The position numbers were made by a program, and so were the translations under genes. Positions 24,457 through 36,062 of a stretch of 64,000 nt of DNA are shown here, in pieces; positions within the stretch are counted from its first letter, which is position 1; each line of letters starts with the position of its first letter. Source of the stretch: Hyalella azteca (lineage: Eukaryota; Arthropoda; Malacostraca; Amphipoda; Hyalellidae); contig NW_025932436.1 of NCBI RefSeq assembly GCF_000764305.2, positions 62,001 to 126,000 of the forward strand, given 5' to 3'. The notes under the pieces are model-generated. The model was given only the letters and a program-made list of their open reading frames with translations, searched no databases and was not told the DNA's origin.

Positions 24457-26956
24457 ACGCGTTCAATTTAAGGCCCTGACCGTTGCAGAGCGAGGCTATG
24501 CTGACTCCCCATATAGGTTATTTATTCATGCCCGACCTTTGCTCGGTACTCGGTGATAAATATGGTGACAAATCGAAGAGATGTCGAAGGTTCACGATTC
24601 TACGATGCAATGTATATATGTCTTTTTGTCGTCATTGAAATGCATAGACGACGTGATTATCGAATTGTCTTGTCTAGATTAATTATTGAAATTTAATAAT
24701 CATATTATAAGTTAATTTTAGACGGATTTTTTGTCATGAATTGGATGTGCATAGCATTGCCTAGAAAATATCGATGACTCGAAACAATAGACGAAAGTGT
24801 TTAAAAATTTTTATCGTAAAATCTCTCAATTAAAAAATATTGTTTCTGTCATTTAATTCTTGAATGGAAGAAATTTTATTAGGAAAATCAAGTAAATTGT
24901 TTCAAAAAGCAAGAAATGCTATAAGGTTCGAACTTTAAACGTTATTCATTAAAATTGCTTTTGCTGCAGCGAAATAAATTTATTTGAATGCGACCAGATA
25001 GACGAAAATAGCAGGAAGTCGAGAGATTGCCGACGTGATATTGGCAGAACTTAAATTTTCTGATTTGTACCATAGAAATTATTGAGTTTATTTTAATTAA
25101 TTATTTAGTACTGATATTATGTTATAGAAGCTATATAGTGATGAATTTATTTTTTATAATTATATAAAATATATATTTGTACAAAATTAAATTTGAGTAT
25201 CATGATTTATATTTTGAAATAGAAGTGAGAACCTCATATCGTTCTCGAGTTTCGTTTGTTATTCAGGTTAGAAAACTATTTGTGCTTATATGTTCCATTC
25301 TCCGGAGATCCTGTATGTGATGTTCTTTATATGTAGTTTCTTTATCATTTCAGGCATCATTCGAGTACAATTTTTGAGATTGACAAGAAAAGAATTGCAG
25401 TCATTCCCGGCCAGCCATCTTTGTGCTTACGCCCAGATAGTTCGTAGAAGTAACGCTGTATGGTCACACTTTTCTCAGCAAAAAATAGAAACATTTGTTG
25501 CGGATCGAGCGAAGATGTGAGGCGACTAAAGGTTGCTGTTACAGCAAAGGTCGCACAGACGAGCGTCATTTTTTGTACATTTGGAGCGAGGCGGGCAAAG
25601 TGCGGGGATTTTGAACGTGATCTTCCTCGCCAGCATTGCAGGGAGCCGCCATTTGGCCGAGACGTAGTGTTGATTGCAGATTAGGCGCCAGGCTTGGCGA
25701 TAATGCGCTACAAAGTAAATGCTGTGAGCCTTGTATCTGCCTGCGCGCTAAACGATACTGCTACAAAATTGTGTCCCCGGCTTTGAGTCAAATAATGCAA
25801 CGCTGGTAGGTGCTCAACGCTAACGCAACAATGGTCATTCAAAAATATCGATACCTTTCGATTAGCAATAATTTCTCTACCTAGAAATGCTAATCGATTT
25901 CACTATTGAATTACCGGATAAAGTTTATTAGGCACGGGTTACTTGGGTTGGCGCTGAATTATATTTATAATTTTACTCCATTGTAACAAATCAACAGTAA
26001 ACTTGACAATGAACTTGTAAAATTGCGCTGTACTCTTCCGGTGGACGCCCAAATATTTTAGAGAATTCCTTGCTAAAAAATTTTGATAGGAACAAACATG
26101 GCGCTATGTCAACGACGAGAATTTGACAGTTCATATGTCATGAAATCCTGGATTGCAGGGTATTTTCCTGGCAAGACAAGGAAATGAAAGTGTGATCTCG
26201 AAGAATTTGTTCCTAATTCAAGAAACTGCACATTTGAATAAATTTCTATAAACTGCAATAAATGACAGAAAAATTAAATTACGATGGAACATGAAAAGCA
26301 AGCTTAGTAATTATGTGGAAATGTCTACATGATCAAAGAAAAAAATCAAATTAAAATCTGCTATTTAAATTTTACTATTTTTTGGAATTATATGGCTTTG
26401 CATTATTTTGGCAACGAAGTTAACGACTTCTTTCCTAGTTTTCTTAGCTATTTCAGTATAATTTTATTCTCATGTAAGAAAATTTTAATTTATTTAGAAT
26501 CCGACGTGTATAAAATATCTGTGTTATTCAATAATTACCATTAATTAATCCGATGTTTGAAACTTACAACTTCCTGTCCAGCAGTAAATGGAAAGGAAGC
26601 GAAATGTTCCAGACTGAAAAATTTTACGATGAATAGACAAGTTTATATTGACGGTCGAAATTTATGTGTCAATGTTAATTTCATGGAAACCTATTTATAT
26701 GTGGAGGAAATAAACTGGACGATATGTTCACGAATGACGAGCTCGACGACAAACATCAAATTCTTATAACAGAACAGTTGTACAAAATGCACAGGCTATA
26801 TTACAACACTAACTTATGAATGAATTTGATCGTTTGATTTGATTTCTAATATAGAAGATATCCATTGATCGCTTTCTCGTCGGAAGAGGCGAGCCCAAAA
26901 TAATATTAGAATTAGAAAAGTTTGCAGACATGATTAGAATTAGAAAAGTTTGCATG

Positions 26957-26981
26957 GATATGATCTGATCCAGATCATATC
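26957..26981. repeat. 11-bp perfect hairpin followed by T-run
   Basis: GATATGATCTG, loop ATC, CAGATCATATC, then TTTTTT. Just upstream, GATTAGAATTAGAAAAGTTT is a duplicate of the segment about 25 bases earlier. No RNA gene is recognised here. Confidence 0.8.
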
Positions 26982-27046
26982 TTTTTTACAACAATTCTTT
27001 TTTACAACACTTCTCTTTAACTTCACTTCTTATTGTTTATTTGTTT

Positions 27047-27960
27047 GTCTGCCACAAATCTTATAATCGATATTTAACGCACTTCTACCTGTCCAATCGA
27101 TCTGAAATTTTGCATACTTGTGTGAAGTCGGATTCAATGCATGAATCAATTGACAGAATAAATAATTTTGAAAATTAAAAATTTTTATTTTTCAATATTA
27201 AAAAAAATTGACAAAATAATTTTGTCAGCTACAAATCTTATAAATGATATTTGACACACTTCCACCTGTCCAATTGATCTGAAATTTAGCATTCTTGTGT
27301 GAAGTCGGAGGCAATGCATGAATCAATTGACAGAATAAATAATTTTGAAAAAAAATTTATAGATTAAAAAATTTTGAAAAATTAATTTTTTAAATTTTCG
27401 AAAATAAAATGAGAAATTCATTGTACATCTTTAACATTGGAGACACTGGATTCTTTAGAAGTATTGTCTGTAAAAAGTAATTTTTAAATGTATATTTTTA
27501 ACCGTCTGTCTGTCTGCCTGCTACAAATCTTATAATCAAAATTTAACATACTTCTACTTATCCTATTGATCTGAAATTTTGCACACTTGCGTAAAGTTGG
27601 AGACAATGCAAGAATTTAATGACAAAATAAATGATTTTAGAAATTAAATTATTATTTTTTTCAATATTAAAAAAATTGAAAAATTAATTTTGTCAGCTAC
27701 AAATCTTATAACTGATATTTGACACACTTCTACCTGTCCAATTGACCTGAAATTTTGCACACTTGTGTGAAGTTGGAGGCAATGCATGAATCAATTGAGA
27801 GAATAAATAATTTTGAAAAAATTATATATTAAAACAAATTGAAAAATTAATTTTGTTAATATTCGAAAATAAAATTAGAAATTCATTGTACATCTGTAAC
27901 ATTGGAAACACTGGATTCTTTAGAAGTGTTGTCTTTAAAAAGTAATTTTTAAACGTATAT
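27047..27960. repeat. four diverged units in two ~467-bp blocks
   Basis: CTACAAATCTTATAA followed by ATATTTGACACACTTCTACC, TGTCCAATTGATCTGAAATT and TTGTGTGAAGTCGGAGGCAA occurs near 27051, 27227, 27519 and 27694. A distinct block (TTCATTGTACATCT and TGGATTCTTTAGAAGT) occurs once after each pair, about 467 bases apart. So a two-unit element was itself duplicated. No coding sequence is intact. Confidence 0.8.
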
Positions 27961-29347
27961 TATTTTCACCGAAGCTATAAACTTTAATTGCATTTTTACT
28001 ATTTGTGTTGTTCGCGATGATAATTTTTTGCATACTTGTCGAAGTTTACGTGTGTAGCCTAACGCTGTAGTTATAAAGGGTTGTATAAGCTCGTATCCAC
28101 CATACTTATCTTGCAGGAATAGAATTTAATTGTTTAATTGTAATGCAGTAATTGAATTCAAAAGCTTTTTAAATTTGATTGTTTATTTGGTATTCACAAA
28201 CTGAATCTAAATCGTTCCGTGTAATATGTGGATTTGAACAAGTTTTTATTCAATTTTCATAAATTTCCTATATCACTATTAACATGATTCGGAATGAGGG
28301 AATAGAGATTATTGTATTATTAAATTTCAAAAATAATCTATTCCAAACAACGTCGTGCTAAGCTAACCTGCTTCACTTGGGCACGAATGATATTTTTTCT
28401 CATGGTGATATTGATATTATTTCTCATTAATGATATTATTTAGAGGAAAAGCAGAATTTTGTCTGCTTAATTTAATTTCTGTGCAATTATCAAGGCACGA
28501 ATAAAAATATCGACAATCATTCTGGTAACGGATTATGTATAAAGCATCATTGTGCTTACTGCTCCCATAAAGACTCTTCAATGATGGAGGTGAACATAGT
28601 GGCAAGTAAACGCTGCTAGTTGATCTTAGAGAAAGCTCTGTGCCAGCCACCAGATCTGTATGAAGTTGCGAGACCTACAGAGAATTCGTACATGAAACAT
28701 TAATGCGGACATGAGTGCCATCGCTGTATACTTGGCAAACCATCTTCAATTATACAGGGGTTTGATTTGTATGAAAATTTTTTCATTTTTAGCAAATATC
28801 TCTACATCCAGGGACTTCAGGAATGAAAAAAATGTGAAATATTTAAATTCAGATGTCATGCATGTGTGAAAATTTTAGGGTAATATTAATTTTGGGGAAC
28901 TTCCACCATTCACTGAACTCAAAAGTTAATTTATCTTAGGAACTATGAATGAGATATTTAACGATTAAAAAATTTATGATGGCAAAAGTTTTCTAGGAAT
29001 CCTAGAATACTACAGTATCCAAGAATATAACGTATTCTAGAATATAACGCGCTTTTTAAATTGATCTTTGGCGGCTGTTCCATGTCTGCCTGTCGCTTTT
29101 GGGTTCGCAGGACACATCAAATTAAAAACTCAGAACTTGACAGCTGCTTGCGATACAGCCGCTCTTGGAGATGACTCAAGTGGGGCAGGAAATACTCCAA
29201 GCAGTTCACTCATGATTAAAAAAAGTGCATATTACTGAAATCCGTTTGTAGAATTGACCCACATGAGACTGGAGATACTGGCACCCATAACTCAATTGTC
29301 AAGACATCATGCCCAGCGCCTCCATGAGGCCTCTGCTGCTGCAGCAG

Positions 29348-29600
29348 GGACAGCTGCTTGTATTTCTTCATGTGTCGTGCAGCACTCGTGCAGCAGCAGG
29401 GACAGCTGCTTGTATTTCTTCATGTGTCGTGCAGCGCTCGTGCAGCAGCAGGACAGCTGCTTGTATTTCTTCATGTGTCGTGCAGCGCTCGTGCAACAGC
29501 AGGGACGGCTGCTTGTATTTCTTCATGTGTCGTGCAGCGCTCGTGCAACAGCAGGGACGGCTGCTTGTATTTCTTCATGTGTCCAGCAGCGCTCGGCGCA
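29348..29600. repeat. 51-52-bp tandem repeat, 5 units
   Basis: CAGCTGCTTGTATTTCTTCA begins at 29351, 29403 and 29454, and CGGCTGCTTG at 29506 and 29558. Each unit continues with TGTGTCGTGCAGCGCTCG. The mix of 51 and 52 bp shifts frames, so the three overlapping open frames here are not coding. Confidence 0.93.
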
Positions 29601-30602
29601 GAGTGTCGCAATGGAGTGTAATGGACACTTAGGGGCGTTTATGGGTGGCCGTCCAAGCGAAGAATGACCAAAAGAAAGGCGATCAACAGCGGACAGCACA
29701 ACTCAAGTTCTGGTTGGGAGCCGATGGTCGAGGAACATCAATTATACGGGTTTTCTTCAAGGAACAGCAAACGTGTTGATTTCTTGAGCAGAAACTTTAA
29801 GTTATAAGCAACAACAGGATTGCATTGTTAATAATCAGAGTTATTTTATCGGTGTTTCTTCATTACATGACGGTCGGCCATCCTTGGCTTTGCTCCAGTC
29901 TGAGCAAAATAAAGATGTCTCCTACGAGGCATTAAATGGCCCGTGTAGTTGTCAGCAGGGATTGGCAAATGACATTAATGTTTTCACTTAATCTATAGTT
30001 TTGCTGTCCTTGGTATAGAAATTTAGGTATTTCGATGTACGTTTACAACACAATATATTTGAAATTAGGATGTGTTACAGTAATTAAAAACAATAATGTT
30101 TCCGTAGTGCGTTGAAAAGTACATTTAAAACATGCAAGGATAATCAACATTTTATTATATAATTTTATATTTTTTCAGTTCAATTTTGATTACCTGGGAA
30201 TTGATTAATTTAGTCGCACGGTTTAATGAAATTTTCCGATAGAATAAGTATGACAAGAGTTTGTAAACCAGTTTTCTAAAAGCTAAATCTGAATCTTTAC
30301 ACGTGGAAGTGAAGAATTAAACTCCACCATTACCCGCATTTGAATGAGCCTAATATGTGAACCTTAATATATTGAATTTAATTTCGATCTGCATTTAGAA
30401 TTCTACCATTAACCCAGAATCAGTAAGAGATCTGGGTGCCAGCAGCGAAAATTCTCATAAGTCATTTGAATATATTCATTATATTTTATTTGTCAACGGC
30501 GCAGGAGGTGACAAAAGCTTCAATAAGTTTCGGAGAGGTTAATTAGATAAATGAGCCGAACACAGGCGTCAACATGCAAAGTGTGAACGCAAATTAAAGC
30601 GC

Positions 30603-30912
30603 AAGGAGCGTCCACCGCTACATGAAGCCCATTTAGCGTCCAGCGCTATATGGAGCCCAGTGGAGCGTCCAGCGCTATATGAAGCCCAGATAGCGTCCAG
30701 CGCTATATGGAGCCCAGTTAGCGTCCAGCGCTATATGGAGCCCAGTGGAGCGTCCAGCGCTATATGAAGCCCATTTAGCGTCCAGCGCTATATGGAGCCC
30801 AGTTAGCGTCCAGCGCTATATGGAGCCCAGTTAGCGTCCAGCGCTATATAAAGCCCAGTTTAGCGTCCAGCGCTATATAAAGCCCAGCTTAGCGTCCAGC
30901 GCTATATAAAGC
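30603..30912. repeat. 28-29-bp tandem repeat with TATA-like units
   Basis: About 11 units of GCGTCCAGCGCTATATGGAG-CCCAGTTA. The last three carry TATATAAA (30845-30852, 30874-30881, 30903-30910) in place of TATATGGA or TATATGAA, giving canonical TATA-box octamers 29 bp apart. Confidence 0.93.
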
Positions 30913-31076
30913 GACGATGGAACAAAGCTGCTGCTCGAGAGATCGCACGTCACAAGTAAATAACTGCTCGGCAAGACCGATGCTCTCCTCAACTACGAAA
31001 AAATAACAAGAAAACTCGCTTGTGTGCTTGTCTGTTGTTCTTGGGAGAGATCGGGGCCAGATTGGTGTGTATCAAG

Positions 31077-31085
31077 TATATAAAA
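31077..31085 (+). promoter_or_regulatory. TATA-box-like site
   Basis: TATATAAAA followed by CCGC, about 170 bases after the TATA-like minisatellite. No convincing initiator or coding start follows, so use as a promoter is speculative. Confidence 0.2.
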
Positions 31086-31711
31086 CCGCTTGATTTGAAA
31101 TAATCCGGTGTGTGAACATATTGTGTTGTGGTTGCAGTAGATGTAGATACCAGGTTAAATGCTTGTGTCTTGGAATTATTAATTATTTTTTTGCAAATTA
31201 ACTAATTCTAGACTTAGGGTTGAGATTTCTGAGAGGAACGGGCTGGCTACTCTCAGGTAATTGAAACTTAGATTGAATCGGTTGATTAGCTTTCATTAAA
31301 AAGACAACTATTCCATCATTTTCAAACAAGAGATAATCGTCACAAACACGCATCTCTCAATTATAAATATAAACTTCAAATGAAATTAAATTCGAAGACT
31401 TGGTCCTGCTCCTTGAACGACGCTACTTCATTGTTTCGACAATGTATTTCATAATTATCAGAATTAAATAATAATTATATAATTATAATTATAATTCTTC
31501 ATATAATAATTATTTATGTTAATAATTTATTAAACCCTCCAATTTAGTTGTGTGTTCTATCACGCTAAAAGCGAAGAGTTCTAGTATGGATGCGATAACC
31601 ACGGCCGGCGTATGTACGGCCGACCGTCAGCAAGCGGTGATAGGACAAGAAAGTTAACAAGGCAGCGCCGGGGGATTTGGCGGCGTTCCAGCCTTGTACG
31701 ACCAAACTAAG

Positions 31712-32120
31712 ATTGCAACTACCAGCGTTGCTGGTGGCTATAACAACGCTATAACGTATATTGCAACTACCAGCGTTGCTGGTGGCTATAAAGCGTAGCT
31801 CGTGGCTATAACAACGCTATAACGTATATTGCAACTACTAGCGTAGCTCGTGGCTATACCAACGCTATAAAGTATATTGCAACTACTAGCGTAGCTGGTG
31901 GCTATACCAACGCTATAACGTATATTGCAACTACTAGCGTAGCACGTGGCTATACCAACGCTATAACGTATATTGCAACTACCAGCGTTGCTGGTGGTTA
32001 TAACAACGCTATAACGTATATTGCAACTACCAGCGTAGCTGGTGGTTATAACAACGCTAAAACGTATACTGCAACTACCAGCGTTGCTTGTGGTTATACC
32101 AACGCTATAACGTATATTGC
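31712..32120. repeat. 48-bp tandem repeat of hairpin-forming units
   Basis: TTGCAACTACTAGCGTAGCT or TTGCAACTACCAGCGTTGCT recurs every 48 bp (31829, 31877, 31925, 31973), ending ACAACGCTATAACGTATA. In many units ACCAGC-GTT-GCTGGT is a perfect short stem-loop. In variant units CTAGCGTAGC takes its place. Confidence 0.94.
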
Positions 32121-32542
32121 ATTCTTCTTGTATCTGCTAAAAACATTGATCTTCTTAATTACAATTTTTGCCATAAATGGACCTTTATCGAACCTTAAAA
32201 CATAGATGAAGTCAAAATAGAATATCCGTCCTGAGTATTCGAAGAATTTGAAATCAATTTAATTGTCAACAAATGAATATTCAATTTACCATATACATCT
32301 TTCGATCACATAAATTAACATAGATATAAAACAAAACAATTTTTAACATGGATTTTTTTTAATTGCAATGTTTCGCACTAACTTCGTCATCCATTGTCAT
32401 TCACTGTACTGTCATCGCTCCACGGTTATCAAACCATTCACTCCGCTGAATGGTTTGGAACAGAGGCGCAAAAACATAAACATGAGCAGCAGCATGAGCA
32501 GCACGCTGAGGCATAGTCACGTAACCTGAGGGCACTGATCTT

Positions 32543-32880
32543 TTTAAGCGAAGGTTTGCATGGCCGCGTAAAAATCGACCTTACTCGCCTCTCAAACGGC
32601 TAGCTTCAAATTGCCGGCATGAACATCAGTTTGAACAGCAGCATGAGTAGCAGCATGAGTAGCAGCATGAGTAGCAGCATGAGTAGCAGCATGAGTAGCA
32701 GCATGAGTAGCAGCATGAGTAGCAGCATGAGTAGTATGAGAAGAAGCATGAGCAGCAGCAAGAAGGCCGGGTTAAGGTGGAATTTTATGACATATTAGAC
32801 CGGGCCGGCAATTTGAAGGCAGCCGTTTGAGAGGCGAGTTAAGGTCGATTTTTACGCGGCCACGCAAACCTTTGCTTAAA
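32543..32880. mobile_element. fold-back element with ~76-bp arms
   Basis: The left arm 32543-32618 and right arm 32804-32880 are near-perfect inverted copies. Both read, in left-arm orientation, GCGTAAAAATCGACCTTA, CGCCTCTCAAACGGCT and TTCAAATTGCCGGC, with one single-base indel and a few substitutions. The 185-bp loop contains the 12-bp array. No coding sequence. The structure is that of a fold-back or MITE-type element. Confidence 0.88.
32637..32760. repeat. 12-bp tandem repeat AGCAGCATGAGT, about 9 units
   Basis: Nearly perfect units, breaking into GTATGAGAAGAAGCATGAGC at the 3' end. It lies in the loop of the fold-back element. A few related AGCAGCATGAGC motifs occur just outside the left arm, at 32484-32505. 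Confidence 0.95.
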
Positions 32881-33170
32881 TGGTCTATTTAGCCCTGCCC
32901 TGGCCCACATTATCTCGTGAGTTTTGCCAGCTTTTGCTTACTATTTTATGAGGTGGATTGAGTAGGCCTAAGGAAACACAATACCAAAACTCTGTAATTT
33001 ATAGAAACCTGCAATTATTCTGAAACACTTGTGGTTTTCCAAATCCCATGATCGATGGAGAAAATTTACCTTGAAAATATATCACTAAATTAAAATAAAT
33101 TTAGCAAAAGAGATCAGTGCATTCAGATAGCGAGGTCACGTGACTGAGTGACGTGTTACAGCGAACATTG

Positions 33171-33221
33171 CCCTCAGTTAGTGAAGCCCTCAGTTAGTGA
33201 TGCCCTCAGTTAGCGAGGTCG
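33171..33221. repeat. three copies of GCCCTCAGTTAG
   Basis: GCCCTCAGTTAGTGAA/T occurs three times at 17-bp spacing. The E-box-containing palindrome GTCACGTGAC lies at 33135-33144. Confidence 0.8.
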
Positions 33222-34241
33222 CGCTACCAATTGAGTTACAAGATAAGGCGCGCCTGAGGCCATTTGTTGGCTGGCATATAATCGTGGTTTAGAAAACGCC
33301 GAAGCCCGCAAGATGCCGCGGTTCTCACGGGTCTGCCGTGCGTTGGCGAGAACAAATGGCCTGGGGCGGTGCAAGAAAGCGGCGTGTGGGGCGCTGAGAC
33401 CGGGCGTGCCGGTGTCGTGAGGGCAAGATCTGCAATAATTCCTAGCTGGGAATAGAAGGAAACTGGTAGTAAAGACAAAAGAAATGAAAAGACGCAGGAG
33501 TGTAATTTCTCAGATGGGAAGAAGAAACAAAACGGGGAAAAAGGCGGGCTGAAAGCAAGACTCGGATAATAGAGGAGTGCCAGAAGTTGGAATAGAGAAT
33601 AAATAAAGATGGAAGTCCGGGAAGGCGGTAGGACGAAAACTGATTGGCTCTTCTAAATAAAAAAGTAAAAAAGAGCTTAAAAACTAAAAAAATACTATGG
33701 AACTTATTAATGTATAGTAAAAGAGTAGTTCTACGCACGCGCTCAAATCTACATGTAAAATATAAATATAAATGAAACCCTATATTTTGGTCTCTTTTCT
33801 ACTTATGACTGTGCTTCGACAAAAAAAAGCATCCTATATTTTTGAGCTAAACTTGAAGTTTTTTTTAGGAGTTACCCCCTCAATCTGAGCTCTTTACTGA
33901 TGACTGAGCAGTACACGCGTTCCGACAAATCGTGACCGCAATGCCGGATGACGGAAACTCAAACCAAAACAAGTCGATCGATCCAACTCTTGTGATTCCT
34001 TCTGATCGAGTCGGGATTGTCTTTCCCCGAAGGATTCCTCGCTAGATTGTAGATTGATTCCTTGGGACTGATGCAAAAAAAGCGCAAATGCTTGGTTGCA
34101 TGCGAGGGCCCTGCGGTGGCTGGTGAGTCATGGCCAGTGAGCGAGGAATAAATAAATGAATGAGATTCTGTTGAATGATGATAGATATAAAAAATTAAAA
34201 ATGACGGTTTTTTGTGACCTGTGATGCACGCATATCAAAAG

Positions 34242-34392
34242 TAAAAAATATAACTTAGTACTCACTGCAGCGAGTGACAGAGAGCGCATTTTCTCGTCGA
34301 CGAAAAACGTGAAGTCACGGATGGACAGACTGACGGACGGACATGGCGAGCACAATAGCACATTTTTTCTATAAATGAGACAATGCGCTAAA
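34242..34392 (+). repeat. dispersed palindrome-rich repeat, copy 3
   Basis: ACTCACTGCAGCGAGT (one mismatch in the palindrome), AGCGCATTTTCTCGTCGACG, the GGACAGACTGACGG tract, GACATGGCGAGCACAATAG and distal GAGACAATGCGCT. Both arms of the larger inverted repeat are recognisable. Confidence 0.88.
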
Positions 34393-34789
34393 AAGCGTGA
34401 ACTCGAAGACATTTTTATTTTTATTGTTAGGTATTAACATATTATTATTATTGGAATGACTGAAGAAACACTCATCACATAACACTGATTGCGTAGGATA
34501 TTTACGGGATATGTGATTGTATATGTGATGAAGTTATATCGGCCTCTAGTGTATCGGAGCTGGTGGATGCATATGAAATCAACGCGAGTTTCAACAGAGT
34601 TTTGTTTAAATCAAATTGAACGATGGAATTCAAGCTCATTATTTCTAGTCAATATAAAAATAAATTTAAATCAAGATATTCTTGTGATTCATGACTTTGT
34701 TTGAGAGAAAGAGTATGACTTAAGACGATAGATGATTCAATCATGCGAGATATTGCTTCCCACATTCAGAAAAATGAGCGAGGGCTTGT

Positions 34790-34880
34790 CCTAATTGTGA
34801 TGTATTTCTTGGGCTTCTGTGGGTCATCCTGAACCAATTTATCCCGCCAAAAAGGCGTGTCAGTGTTAGCTCTCCGCTCC
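34790..34880 (-). repeat. dispersed repeat fragment, partner of 15935-16035
   Basis: Encodes on the minus strand N-T-D-T-P-F-W-R-D-K-L-x-Q-D-D-x-x-K, matching the + strand relic at about 15.95 kb. Otherwise degenerate. Confidence 0.5.
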
Positions 34881-35859
34881 TTAATTGATGGTGCATAAAA
34901 GTGTAAATTTTGGACAATAAGATCCATTCGTTTGTGTGAGTGCATAGATCGGGTTGTCATACAATTATTCCGATACACAAGCGTGTACAATCGAAGAACA
35001 ATTTATATATGAGCCCGAAAAAAACGTACTTCCTTCAATAGTGAGATTGAGAATTTGAAGCTAAACAATACCTCTGGAATTTATTAAACCATTTAATTTT
35101 TCCTTTCTTTATAACTACTGTTTACCTTCTAACGTGAAGACATTGCTTGTACTGTAAGTGATCTATATTGATAAAAAGGCTACCTGTGGTTGTTCCAGAG
35201 CTTGTCTCGCACCGCAATAATCGCACGCTTTTTGCGGTCCCTAGAATTCGGGATGACAAGCGATAACTTGTTAGCGTTGATGTGAGATGATCATCCCCGT
35301 GGCAAATAAGAGATCAATGCTGATGTCCTCCCGCACATTGCCTGTGGAAACTTCTAGTGACGCTAATATTTTGAGCGGAAGAGGCACGTGGAAATAATGT
35401 ATAATTAATTGTAATATAAATAATATCCATATTCGTCATCAAGGCTGTAGTTTGAAAGCAACGGGTAATTCATTGACGATTTGATGTTGAAGTTTATTGG
35501 TGCAGGTCTTAGCACTTTGCTATTCGTTATTTTTTAATATATATAAGAATGCTCGTTTATGCTTAAGAGCAGCGCAAACAATGCGAATGTTATAATGGAC
35601 TTTCATGGAAATCGAAATGAGAAGTAATAAATTCAATAATAAATTTTCGTTCTGATAAAAATTATGTGAATTTCCATTATTTTCCTATTTATTATTGTTA
35701 TTTCTATTATTTATTATTGTTACTTTCCTATTTATTATTGTTAATTTATATCTCATTTATATTATTTAAACGTATTTCTCAATTACGAAGATTCAAAATG
35801 ATGAATTTATTTATCATCAATGATTCAGAATAATCATTTCATGTCATCTCCCGCGCCAG

Positions 35860-36062
35860 GTTCTATAAGGATCACCGACATCTTCGTACCGGCGCTGAAG
35901 ATGGCCGGAGAGTCGGCGTCGCTGGAGTGCCGCTACAAGAAGAGTGGCGGCGACAAGCTTTACTCGATCAAGTGGTGGCGCGACAGCGACCAGTTCTACC
36001 AGTACATACCTAGGAACACCCCAGCCAAACTACCCTTCAATGTCAGCGGCATCAACGTGAAC
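35860..36062 (+). CDS. beat: beat-like gene, exon for first half of Ig domain 1
   Basis: Preceded by the acceptor CCGCGCCAG and followed by the consensus donor GTGAGT at 36063. The exon enters in phase 1 and leaves in phase 0 after 67 whole codons. The protein has the typical beat N-terminal Ig signature: a strand with RITDIFVPALKMAGESA, the first Ig cysteine in LECRYK, then LYSIKWWRDSDQFYQYIPR with the core tryptophan and the Y-[ST]-[IV]-K-W pattern characteristic of the family, and a proline-rich turn ending in FNVSGINVN. NVS is an N-glycosylation sequon. GC content and codon use are clearly higher than in the surrounding AT-rich intron. The second Ig1 cysteine (family motif C-E-V) must come from a further exon that I could not locate. 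This is the surest coding segment in the window. Confidence 0.93.

Larger units (their letters stand above)
18537..35859 (+). other. intron 1 of the beat-like gene
   Basis: Bounded by GTAAGA and CAG. It holds no additional exon I can support. Its contents are minisatellites, two inverted-repeat elements, two dispersed repeat copies and AT-rich unique DNA; 18.7-21.1, 24.5-26.9 and 28.0-29.2 kb show nothing nameable. Internal promoters or exons of nested genes are possible but not shown. Confidence 0.7.
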
